A program made the translations under genes and the position numbers. Positions 26,727-36,091 of a stretch of DNA of 64,000 nt are shown one piece after another (position 1 is the first letter of the stretch; every line of letters starts with the position of its first letter). Source of the DNA: Arthrobacter alpinus (lineage in GTDB: Bacteria > Actinomycetota > Actinomycetes > Actinomycetales > Micrococcaceae); contig NZ_CP013200.1 of NCBI RefSeq assembly GCF_001445575.1, positions 3,534,001-3,598,000 on the forward strand. The letters run 5' to 3'. Under the pieces are notes generated by a model. It did no database searches and was not told the DNA's origin. It saw nothing but the letters and a program-made list of their open reading frames with translations.

Positions 26727-27023
26727 TTAGCTCTCCTCCAGGATTGCGGGAACCTTGAAACGGCCGTCAGATGCGTCCGGGGCACCCGAGAGTGCTTCTT
26801 CGACGGTGAGCACATGGCCCACAACGTCTTCGCGCATGACGTTGGTCAGCGGAATTGGGTGCGAGGTGGCAGGTACGTCCGCCCCTGCAGCCTCGCTGAC
26901 GCTCTTGACTGAATCCACAATTACTGCCAGCTCGGTGGCCATGCGGTCCAGTTCCTCGTCACTCATCTCGATGTGAGCCAGTTGCGCCAAGTGCGCCACG
27001 TCGTCACGGTTGATCGCAGCCAT
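26727..27023 (-). CDS. gatC: Asp-tRNA(Asn)/Glu-tRNA(Gln) amidotransferase subunit C
   Basis: A 98-residue belt subunit that wraps around GatA and GatB and stabilises the complex. The sequence follows the family closely: DVAHLAQLAHIEMSDEELDR at the start, VIVDSVKSVSEAAGADVPAT in the middle, then a HPIPLTNVMREDV segment and the final RFKVPAILEES. GGGGAG precedes the ATG by five bases. It is the first gene of the gatCAB operon, with three bases between its stop and the gatA start. Confidence 0.95.
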   Translation of the reverse strand: MAAINRDDVAHLAQLAHIEMSDEELDRMATELAVIVDSVKSVSEAAGADVPATSHPIPLTNVMREDVVGHVLTVEEALSGAPDASDGRFKVPAILEES

Positions 27024-27125
27024 GGATCTCCCCTACAAAAAAGAAAAAAGTTATCCCCACTAGCTTATCTCGCATGGCAGAGCCTAAATCCCGCCTACTA
27101 GGAGATGCCTGTCTCTGTTACGGGC

Positions 27126-28532
27126 TCAGCCTTGGCGCTTTTGGGAGGGTTCAGTCTTGGGGCTGCCCGCCTTGGGGCGCCGGGCCCAGAGGCGGGAGCT
27201 GCGGGCGGAAAGTGCCAGCAGTACCAAAATATCCAGCGGCAAACCCAGTGGATCTTCCGACAGCGAGACGTTTTCGCCGTGCAAAAGCGTGAAGGCAGCC
27301 TGAATAACGAAGCCAACGCTAAAGGCCAAGGTGGCAATTCTCGCCCAATTGCTGCCGCGAAGAATTAACACGGCCAGCAGCCCGTAGATCAGGAAGGCAA
27401 TGGCGGAGATTCCAATGACCACCATCAGTAATGCACTGATGGTTTGCTGATCCACTGTGTTAAAGCTGGAGGCGGTGCTGGCCACAGCCGTGTTCCAGTC
27501 CTTGACCATCAAGCCAATAGTCACGATCCCCACCACAAAACGAAGGGCCATCAGCAGCACACCAAGAGTGGTGGGAGTGGGGCGCCTGTTCGCCTCTTCC
27601 GCACGCCGGGCATCGGTGTCCGGCCCCAGCGGGTTGCCGTCGGGCGGGATCGTGAGATGTCCGACGTCGACCACGGGCAGGTCCCCATCGGTAACAATGG
27701 TGTCCCCTCCCCCGTTACGAGAGTGATAGCCGCTGGAGAAGTCCTTGATGACACGCAGCTCTATATCGGGGCCGCCCTCTTGGATCGAGTGCACAATATG
27801 GTCGCGTTCCCGGTCGGTGTCGGGGGCAATTTTGTGCGTGATCTGCAGGGTGAAGATGGAGAAACCCACGGCCCGGTCAAAGGTGCCGGCCGCCATCCAA
27901 TCGGCGCGGTGCCCGCCCGGGAGCATCCAACCGTCGGGGCAACGCCAGAACCGGACATGGTGGCGTTTGGCGGGATTGCCGGCCACTTCCTTTTGATAGG
28001 CCAAATCCTGTGTGTGTCCGAAGAGCAGCAGCGGGCTGACGGGGGCTTCATCGTAGCTTTGTTTCAGGAGCGTGGAGGTGATGATGCGCCAGCTCGAACG
28101 CAGGGTAACCGGATCCGCCCGGATCCAGCCGGCCCGAGTCATCGCCTCATGCAACTGCGCCTCGCTGCCCACGATGGCCAGGTTGATCGGATCTCCCAAG
28201 AGTCCGTCGCTGGTCCGCGCCCGGCCGATGAAGTAGTCGGGCACGTATATTTTGGTCAAAATACGGTGGAGCCGCGGCAACACCAAATACGCCAGCACCA
28301 TCCAGAACAGGAACAAGAACGGGACCATGTACCAGCCATTGAAGAGGCCTTCGGATAACACCAGGTAGGCCAGCCAGAGTGCTGCGAACGCGCCAAAAAT
28401 GAACGCCGCGTAGTCCACGATGGAACTGAAGGATCGGCGCCGGGACCGCCAATTTCTGCCGGCCACTTTTGGCTTCAATGGCGCGCTCAATTCAGGCACC
28501 CCGGGACGGTTGCTTTGTACACACCATGACAC
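27126..28532 (-). CDS. LssY C-terminal domain membrane protein
   Basis: A protein of up to 468 residues. Two membrane segments near residues 38-88 (AAFIFGAFAALWLAYLVLS and VPFLFLFWMVLAYLVL) precede an LssY_C-like domain at about 115-265. The latter is recognised from GDPINLAIVGSEAQLHEAMT, AGWIRADPVTLRSSWRI, DLAYQKEVAG and HHVRFWRC. Three or four further membrane segments close the protein, ending in a basic tail. LssY_C is often fused to membrane phosphatases, but no PAP2 motif is visible here, so no enzyme activity should be assumed. The start is uncertain: the frame opens at a GTG at 28532 without a clear ribosome binding site. It lies downstream of a GNAT gene in the same direction. Confidence 0.78.
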   Translation of the reverse strand: MSWCVQSNRPGVPELSAPLKPKVAGRNWRSRRRSFSSIVDYAAFIFGAFAALWLAYLVLSEGLFNGWYMVPFLFLFWMVLAYLVLPRLHRILTKIYVPDYFIGRARTSDGLLGDPINLAIVGSEAQLHEAMTRAGWIRADPVTLRSSWRIITSTLLKQSYDEAPVSPLLLFGHTQDLAYQKEVAGNPAKRHHVRFWRCPDGWMLPGGHRADWMAAGTFDRAVGFSIFTLQITHKIAPDTDRERDHIVHSIQEGGPDIELRVIKDFSSGYHSRNGGGDTIVTDGDLPVVDVGHLTIPPDGNPLGPDTDARRAEEANRRPTPTTLGVLLMALRFVVGIVTIGLMVKDWNTAVASTASSFNTVDQQTISALLMVVIGISAIAFLIYGLLAVLILRGSNWARIATLAFSVGFVIQAAFTLLHGENVSLSEDPLGLPLDILVLLALSARSSRLWARRPKAGSPKTEPSQKRQG

Positions 28533-28555
28533 ATACGGACATCATACTGCCGCGT

Positions 28556-29053
28556 CTAAAGTGCCATCCGGTAGACCCGCAACATCTTGCCGTTCTCCGG
28601 GATGGGCCAATCACGCGCCGGAGCGCGAGTAAACCCCAGTTTTTGGTACAGCGCGTGGGCTGTGTGCCAGTCGTCGCCAGTGGTCAGGCTCACGGCCCGG
28701 ATGCCTTCGAGGCCACGGGCATGCTCCAGGATCCACTCCACCATCTTGCGGCCGGCACCGCTGCGCTGCACCGCCGGGTCCACTACGAGGAGCCGGAATT
28801 CGAGCTCATCTTCGAGTGCGATGTCCGCCCAGACATCACCGTATACGGCCAGCGTCGCCGAGCCGATCACCACCCCGTCCCGCTCCGCCACGATCATGGG
28901 CGCCGCAGCCGCCCGCTCCCCCACCCGCATGATCTGTTTCATGTACGGGTACTCGGCACTGTCAAAGTACCCTGCCCCGAGGTAGGCATCGGCCGTAATC
29001 CGGGCAACGGCGTCGTAGTCGTCTTCGGTGATGGGGCGAACTGTGGTGCTCAT
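28556..29053 (-). CDS. GNAT family N-acetyltransferase
   Basis: A 165-residue acetyltransferase. Fold landmarks in order are TVRPITEDDYDAVARITADA, VIGSATLAVYGD, ELEFRLLVVDPAVQRSGAGR (motif A with the Q/RxxGxG/A pyrophosphate loop as QRSGAGR), then VSLTTGDDWHTAHALYQKLG and FTRAPARDW at the C-terminus. I start at the ATG at 29053 with AGAAAG upstream; the frame stays open to 29386, but the extra residues read through a repeat element and look non-coding. The substrate is unknown. It probably shares a transcript with the LssY_C gene 23 bases downstream. Confidence 0.9.
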   Translation of the reverse strand: MSTTVRPITEDDYDAVARITADAYLGAGYFDSAEYPYMKQIMRVGERAAAAPMIVAERDGVVIGSATLAVYGDVWADIALEDELEFRLLVVDPAVQRSGAGRKMVEWILEHARGLEGIRAVSLTTGDDWHTAHALYQKLGFTRAPARDWPIPENGKMLRVYRMAL

Positions 29054-29531
29054 ACATATGGCTTTCTGGTAGTTTCTTGGAGCTGTCACTGGCACAGACT
29101 CCTGGAACTGATTTCTGGGTCTGTTGTCCGGTGCTGATTCTGGAACCGTTGCTGGCATGGGTCCGGCGCCAGAGCTTGTCTGCCTAAGTCTTCCGTACCG
29201 CGGTGCTGCTAGAGAAATTCGGCAGCGGCAGCTGGGTTCCTGAGCTTCTCCAGGACCGGGAATCTTCAGCAGCTGTGATTCCAAACAGCAGATAACGGGG
29301 GTGCTGGGCTTCTCCGTGATTCCAAACAGCAGGTAAACGGGGTCTGGGCCTCTTACACCCCCGTTACCTGCCAATTGGAACGGCACCCACCTACGGCACC
29401 CCCGTTATCTGCTGTTTCGATTGCAGGACAGAAGTGAGAACGAGGTGAAGTCCACCAAATCAGCCAAACCCGCTGAATCAACCGCCTGATCTGCGGTTTG
29501 AAATTAACATCCGAAGCAGCTCCGAAACAGC
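29054..29531. other. Intergenic stretch holding a repeat element
   Basis: About 480 bases without a gene. Most of the right half is a four-armed repeat (29276-29428). A further motif CGCCTGATCTGC followed by a GTTT-type sequence lies at 29483-29494 and recurs at 30936-30947 on the other side of the CoA transferase gene. Confidence 0.6.
29276..29428. repeat. Four-armed palindromic repeat element
   Basis: Two direct copies of a 17-base motif (at 29275-29291 and 29316-29332, reading GTGATTCCAAACAGCAG) are followed by two inverted copies. The outer arms at 29283-29304 and 29396-29417 are perfect 22-base complements. An inner inverted copy lies at about 29355-29381. The layout resembles bacterial REP/BIME elements: able to fold into nested hairpins and located between genes. 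No open reading frame runs through it. Confidence 0.8.
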
Positions 29532-30854
29532 CTAAATCCAACGAGGTTGGGCCCAACCCAGGCCTTGCGCCGGCACGTCAAAAACCGGCTCCGTCCCTGA
29601 AATTCGGACCGCTGGAGGCAGCCTCAACCCGGGACCCCACTGGGTGTTCTCGGGGACCAACTCAGTAAGATCCAGCTCCGGGGCAGGCGCGTCCGGATCC
29701 GAGGGTGGCGTTTGCATCAGCTCCACCGCAGTTCGCGCCAGTGAAAGACTCGCATTGCGCACTGTCCCGTCGAGGCGGTCGCTCCACGCGTTGATGGCTG
29801 CCGCCGCACACAAATACCCCGTGGCATGATCGAGCGCCTGAACCGGCAAGGGGTGGGGTGTCGCCGAGCCGAAGTACGCCATTCCTAGGTGGGCAATCCC
29901 GCAACTCATTTGCACCAGGGAGTCGAAGCCGCGGCGGTTAGCCCACGGACCACCCCACCCATAAGCGTTCAGCGCCACATCAATCAGATTTGGATAGCGC
30001 CGAGCCAGCACATCCGCAGAGATGCCCAAGTTATCCAGCGCATCGCCCCGGTAACCGTGAATGAAAATATCAGCCCCAGCCAGCAACTCATGAAGCGCCG
30101 CCAGTCCGTCCGGAGATTTCAGGTCCAGTCTGGCGCAGCGTTTGCCTACCGTAAGCTCCGCCTCAAGCACCGGCTCCTCCCAATCCGGCGGGTCAATCCG
30201 CAACACCTGGGCCCCGAATGACGCCAGAAAACGCGTAGCAACCGGCCCGGCAATAATCCGCGTCAGATCCAGCACCCGCACCCCGTTCAATGGTCGCCGC
30301 GGAGTGGCGGGCCGGAAGCGGCCAGAGGCTCCGGAGTCGTCCCGTAGTTCTGGAACGGCCCGCGGATCACCCCAAGCAATCAAGGGTTCGACCGACACCG
30401 CCCTCCCCTGCGGGTGCTGCCGCCATTCCTCGGGAGAGCGCATCAGCGCCGCGCAGCCGTTCGCCGCGACCACCGCGTTTTCCAAGGCCTCCCCATTCCA
30501 CTGCACGACGGCGGCAACCACCGTTGCGCGGTCGGCGCCGGATTCCAGCCCGAGCACCTGCAGGACGGCGGCCTTGTGGTGCCGGGCATTGGTATGGAGG
30601 CGAATCCAGCCGTCGGCACAGCGATAGTCGCCGGCGATGACGTCCCAGACTGGTGGCAGCGTCCAGCCGACGGGCGTGAACGACATACCGAACCAGAACG
30701 AAGCCAGATCCCGGTCAACGCAGACATCCGGAGGTGCGGCACCGAGGCGTTGGGTCAGATCCGTCACGGCCTGCCCGGCTTCAGCCATAGCGGTGACGGC
30801 AAACCCGGTGACATCAAACGCCGAAGGAAGCGCCCCTGTACCCGTGATTCTCAT
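29532..30854 (-). CDS. Family III (CaiB/BaiF) CoA transferase, rearranged halves
   Basis: A 440-residue protein of the family III CoA transferases, which move CoA between carboxylic acids. The canonical N-terminal motif NGVRVLDLTRIIAGPVATRF occurs only near residue 205, followed by SFGAQVLRIDPP, LDLKSPDGLAALHELL, ADIFIHGYRGDALDNLG and RGFDSLVQMSCGIAH, where the catalytic Asp is expected. The 190 residues before that resemble what is usually a C-terminal part (DGWIRLHTNARHHKAAVLQV). The order therefore looks inverted or the protein is a fused, reduced pair. I start at the ATG at 30854, preceded by AAAGGGTG; the frame is open to 30935. The acid substrate is not apparent. Confidence 0.85.
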   Translation of the reverse strand: MRITGTGALPSAFDVTGFAVTAMAEAGQAVTDLTQRLGAAPPDVCVDRDLASFWFGMSFTPVGWTLPPVWDVIAGDYRCADGWIRLHTNARHHKAAVLQVLGLESGADRATVVAAVVQWNGEALENAVVAANGCAALMRSPEEWRQHPQGRAVSVEPLIAWGDPRAVPELRDDSGASGRFRPATPRRPLNGVRVLDLTRIIAGPVATRFLASFGAQVLRIDPPDWEEPVLEAELTVGKRCARLDLKSPDGLAALHELLAGADIFIHGYRGDALDNLGISADVLARRYPNLIDVALNAYGWGGPWANRRGFDSLVQMSCGIAHLGMAYFGSATPHPLPVQALDHATGYLCAAAAINAWSDRLDGTVRNASLSLARTAVELMQTPPSDPDAPAPELDLTELVPENTQWGPGLRLPPAVRISGTEPVFDVPAQGLGWAQPRWI

Positions 30855-30974
30855 GGCGACACCCTTTCGTCCATGCCAGCGAGCAACCGGCCCCATTTCC
30901 CAGCAACAGCCAATGCGATATAACGCCCGGGTCATCGCCTGATCTGCAGTTTCGAATCACCCAACCGCCAAGAC

Positions 30975-31817
30975 TTACTCCGTCGGCGCGAATCCGCCTT
31001 CCAAACCGGGCACGCAGGCAGCGGTCCAAACGGAGAGCACTTCTTCTCGTGTGGGCAGCCCATTGACAGCAGGGCTCAGCACCGGACGGTGCACCCAGGC
31101 ACCGGCCTCTTCGGCAATGAGACCTCCAGCGGCAAAGTCATGCTCGAACAGGCCGTATTCCAGGTAAGCGTCCACGGATCCGTCGGCCACACCACACAGT
31201 TCCAGCGCAGCGGAACCCAGCCGGCGGAAATCGCCAAAGTGGTCCATCCGTGAGTTCAATTCAGACACCAGGCGCCGCCGCACATCGGTGTCGTAGCTCA
31301 GCGACGTGGATAGCAAGGTGCCGCCACGCTTTTCCACCGGACCATGAAGCTGACGCACCGACTGCACACCGTCTGCACGAGTTTCATCCAGCCAGGCGCC
31401 GCCGCCCAGGGACGCGAAGTAGATCCGACGCAGCGCGGGCGCGTTGACCACCCCAGCCAACCATTCGCCGTCGGGCCCCATCACGGCAACCGAGGTGCCG
31501 TAGTAAGCAATGTTGCGGATGAAGTTCATGGTGCCGTCGAGCGGGTCAATACTCCACCGGTACCCCGACGGCTCGGGCGGAAGCGCGGGGGCCAATTCCT
31601 CGCCGGTGATGACATCGTGCGGGCGGGCATCGGAAATGACTGCGCGCACAGCGTTCTCGGCTGCCACATCGAAGGCTGTCACCCAGTCAGCATCGGATGA
31701 TTTCTCCGTAGCTGCGAAACCCTCCGGGTCCCGGACAGCGAGCACGGCGGCCCCAGCGGCGGCAGCACGCAAAGCCACCTCGAGAAGTTCATCGACGGTC
31801 ACGGCGGACGGGTTCAT
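30975..31817 (-). CDS. Inositol monophosphatase family protein
   Basis: A 280-residue Mg-dependent, Li-sensitive-type phosphatase. Metal ligands are visible in ITGEELAP (Glu), WSIDPLDGTMNFIR (both Asp of the DPxDGT motif) and FEHDFAAGGLIAEEAGA near the C-terminus, where the usual third Asp is expected. The substrate may be inositol phosphate, histidinol phosphate or a nucleotide; the sequence does not decide. The gene starts 12 bases after the ligA stop on the same strand, so it is probably the second gene of a ligA transcript. Confidence 0.9.
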   Translation of the reverse strand: MNPSAVTVDELLEVALRAAAAGAAVLAVRDPEGFAATEKSSDADWVTAFDVAAENAVRAVISDARPHDVITGEELAPALPPEPSGYRWSIDPLDGTMNFIRNIAYYGTSVAVMGPDGEWLAGVVNAPALRRIYFASLGGGAWLDETRADGVQSVRQLHGPVEKRGGTLLSTSLSYDTDVRRRLVSELNSRMDHFGDFRRLGSAALELCGVADGSVDAYLEYGLFEHDFAAGGLIAEEAGAWVHRPVLSPAVNGLPTREEVLSVWTAACVPGLEGGFAPTE

Positions 31818-31829
31818 GAGGATCCTTTG

Positions 31830-34355
<2,526 letters not shown>

Positions 34356-34381
34356 TCATGGCAGGACGGGCCGCGCCCGGG

Positions 34382-35104
34382 TCAGGCGACTGTGCAATAG
34401 CGGCCAACGGCCCCGAGCAGGAAGTTGGCGTAAGGCGGGTAGGCGAACATGAGCCCGTTGGGCCCCATGATCGGCAATGGAATCTCCATGAGCTGGCCAT
34501 TACTGGTGTGGCTTACCATCATGGTCAGGACAGGGAACCTTCTTCGCCCGTTGAAAATGATGAAATGGCAGGGGTGGATATGGGAGATGTTTCCCCCTGG
34601 CAAAGTGGTGCACGCTGCGCTTGGACGGGTGGAACGCCGCAGCTCGATTCCTGCCGGACCAACCGTGACCACCGGCAACAACCCAAGTTGCTTGCGCCCA
34701 TATCCAAGGGCCTTCAGTGCCGTACGGAGCTCGCGCGTGTTCTGGGTCAGGAAGACGACCGACTGGGGCTGGGCAGCCTTGGCCACAGCCTGCTTACGGC
34801 GTATGTATAGCACCGTCGGAATGAGCATCATGGCGATAAAGAACGCGGGCAGAAAAAATCCGGCAGACACGGCAATCAGAGGGATGGCCACGTCCTGCCA
34901 TGAAGAAACCCCCTTCACCGCCACAGCAACTGCCGCGAAAAGGAAAATCAACACGACGGCCCCAAGCAGGCCCCAGAACATCGCCTTGTGTTTGCGCCTC
35001 ACACCCGGAATCTCCACGAACTGCGGCGGACCGGGAATGGCCGGCGGAAGAAAGGCCCAATCGCCGGTTTGAACGGGACTAGGCGGTTGCGAATCTTCAG
35101 GCAT
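34382..35104 (-). CDS. Two-pass membrane protein, unknown function
   Basis: A 240-residue protein with a Pro-rich N-terminus of about 40 residues, two membrane segments (MFWGLLGAVVLIFLFAAVAV and AVSAGFFLPAFFIAMMLIPT) and a soluble C-terminal part of about 130 residues. The latter holds LPGGNISHIHPCHFIIFNGR and the end GPNGLMFAYPPYANFLLGAV. I do not recognise the domain. The start at the ATG at 35104 (MPEDSQPPSP) is chosen because upstream codons to 35176 look non-coding. It lies upstream of ligA on the same strand with about 185 bases between, so it is likely transcribed separately. Confidence 0.7.
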   Translation of the reverse strand: MPEDSQPPSPVQTGDWAFLPPAIPGPPQFVEIPGVRRKHKAMFWGLLGAVVLIFLFAAVAVAVKGVSSWQDVAIPLIAVSAGFFLPAFFIAMMLIPTVLYIRRKQAVAKAAQPQSVVFLTQNTRELRTALKALGYGRKQLGLLPVVTVGPAGIELRRSTRPSAACTTLPGGNISHIHPCHFIIFNGRRRFPVLTMMVSHTSNGQLMEIPLPIMGPNGLMFAYPPYANFLLGAVGRYCTVA

Positions 35105-35600
35105 GCTCGCAAGTCTATTTGACGAAGGCTGCCAACCGACGGCCAGGACGATCCGGGTGTCCGGCCGTTGACGCAAGGTAATGAGCCAGGTCAGGCCGAA
35201 GCTGGGGAATTAAGCAGAAGTAGCTATCCATGTTGCTGCCGTGCTGCAAGGGTATTGCTTGGCCGCGGTTGGCGGGCTCGCCGCCTGGTGGGTGTAACTT
35301 GCCGTTGTCAAGAGGTGGGGCAGGGGCGCGTTGTGGTCATTCGCTGCCGTTGCGGACAACCCTGATGGTTACGGGGGTAGTTATTGCCATTCGCGCACGG
35401 TAGACCGGGTGCGAATGGCAATAACTACCCCCGCGCCCAAAAAAGAACCCCGCCTGGTTGTTTTCCGGTCCGGATCCCGCGCCAATGGGGCGAGTGGAGC
35501 CATGCCGGCCCACGCTCGCCAGGTCGGCGTTTGGGCCCACAATCCCGAGGGCCCCTGGTTGCAGACGCGCCAGCGGCTGCAACCAGGGAGGGATTGGGGA
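35105..35600. other. Intergenic space with a 23-bp inverted repeat
   Basis: About 500 bases without a supported gene, lying downstream of the WXG100 gene. It contains the long hairpin at 35372-35433. Frames at 35331-35888 and 35337-35582 read through the palindrome and are rejected. Confidence 0.6.
35372..35433. repeat. Perfect 23-bp inverted repeat
   Basis: Arms at 35372-35394 and 35411-35433 are perfect complements over 23 bases, beginning CGGGGGTAGTTATTGCC, around a 16-base spacer. It could end transcription of the type VII cluster, but there is no T-run, and the length is greater than most terminators. The ACGGGGGT core is shared with the repeat at 29276-29428, so it may be the same class of REP-like element. 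Confidence 0.85.
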
Positions 35601-35864
35601 CTAGCGCGAGGCTTCGATCTGCTGCTGCTTCTGCTTGTTCACCACGGACTTGACCTGGTTCAGATCGTTGATGACGTTGTTCAGCTGCTTCTTGGAGGTG
35701 GGCCAGGTGGTGCCCTTGAAGCGGCTGGCGTCAGGGCCTTCCCAGCGAACGGACTGTGCTTTGCCGTCCAAGGTGCTCATTGCGGAGGTGATCTGGTCGA
35801 TGGCCTGAGCCAACTTGGAAACCAGTTCTGCCATATCCTGGGGATCGTTACCAATCATTGCCAC
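35601..35864 (-). CDS. WXG100-like (ESAT-6 family) protein
   Basis: A protein of 87 residues with the helix-turn-helix layout of WXG100 secretion substrates. It has an N-terminal helix (DMAELVSKLAQAIDQITSAM), the turn VRWEGPDASRFKG with Trp41-Glu-Gly43 as the WXG motif, and a second helix with LNNVINDLNQVKSVVNKQKQ. I start at the GTG at 35864 because AAAGG sits nine bases upstream; ATGs at 35873 and 35858 have poorer spacing. No C-terminal YxxxD/E export signal is seen, and there is no second WXG100 gene in view, so it may act as a homodimer. It is the last gene of the EccC-kinase cluster, 227 bases after the EccC stop. Confidence 0.88.
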   Translation of the reverse strand: MAMIGNDPQDMAELVSKLAQAIDQITSAMSTLDGKAQSVRWEGPDASRFKGTTWPTSKKQLNNVINDLNQVKSVVNKQKQQQIEASR

Positions 35865-35970
35865 GATGTACATCCTTTGCTGAAGTAAGAGACCCTGTGC
35901 TGGCTTGTCCAACCGGGCGACTGCTAATAATCTAACAACTACATTTTCAAAGGGCGATGGGGACAACTCC

Positions 35971-36086
35971 CCAACCGCTCCCTGCCGCTCGCACGCTCAC
36001 GGCGGGACCCTCGCGATCGTGGCCCCACCCAACCGCTCCCTGCCGCTCGCACGCTCACGGCGGGACCCTCGCGATCGTGGCCCCAC
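35971..36086. repeat. 58-bp perfect tandem duplication
   Basis: Positions 35971-36028 and 36029-36086 are identical over 58 bases with no spacer. The unit contains GGGACCCTCGCGATCGTGG followed by CCCCAC, similar to the palindrome upstream of ligA. It fills the space between the EccC stop (36092) and the WXG100 gene, so it lies in the leader of that gene. Confidence 0.9.
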
Positions 36087-36091
36087 CCCAG

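Noticed and set aside
25065..26912. Long plus-strand frame opposite gatA
   Set aside because: A mirror of the codon bias of gatA on the other strand; gatA is an unmistakable, complete gene.
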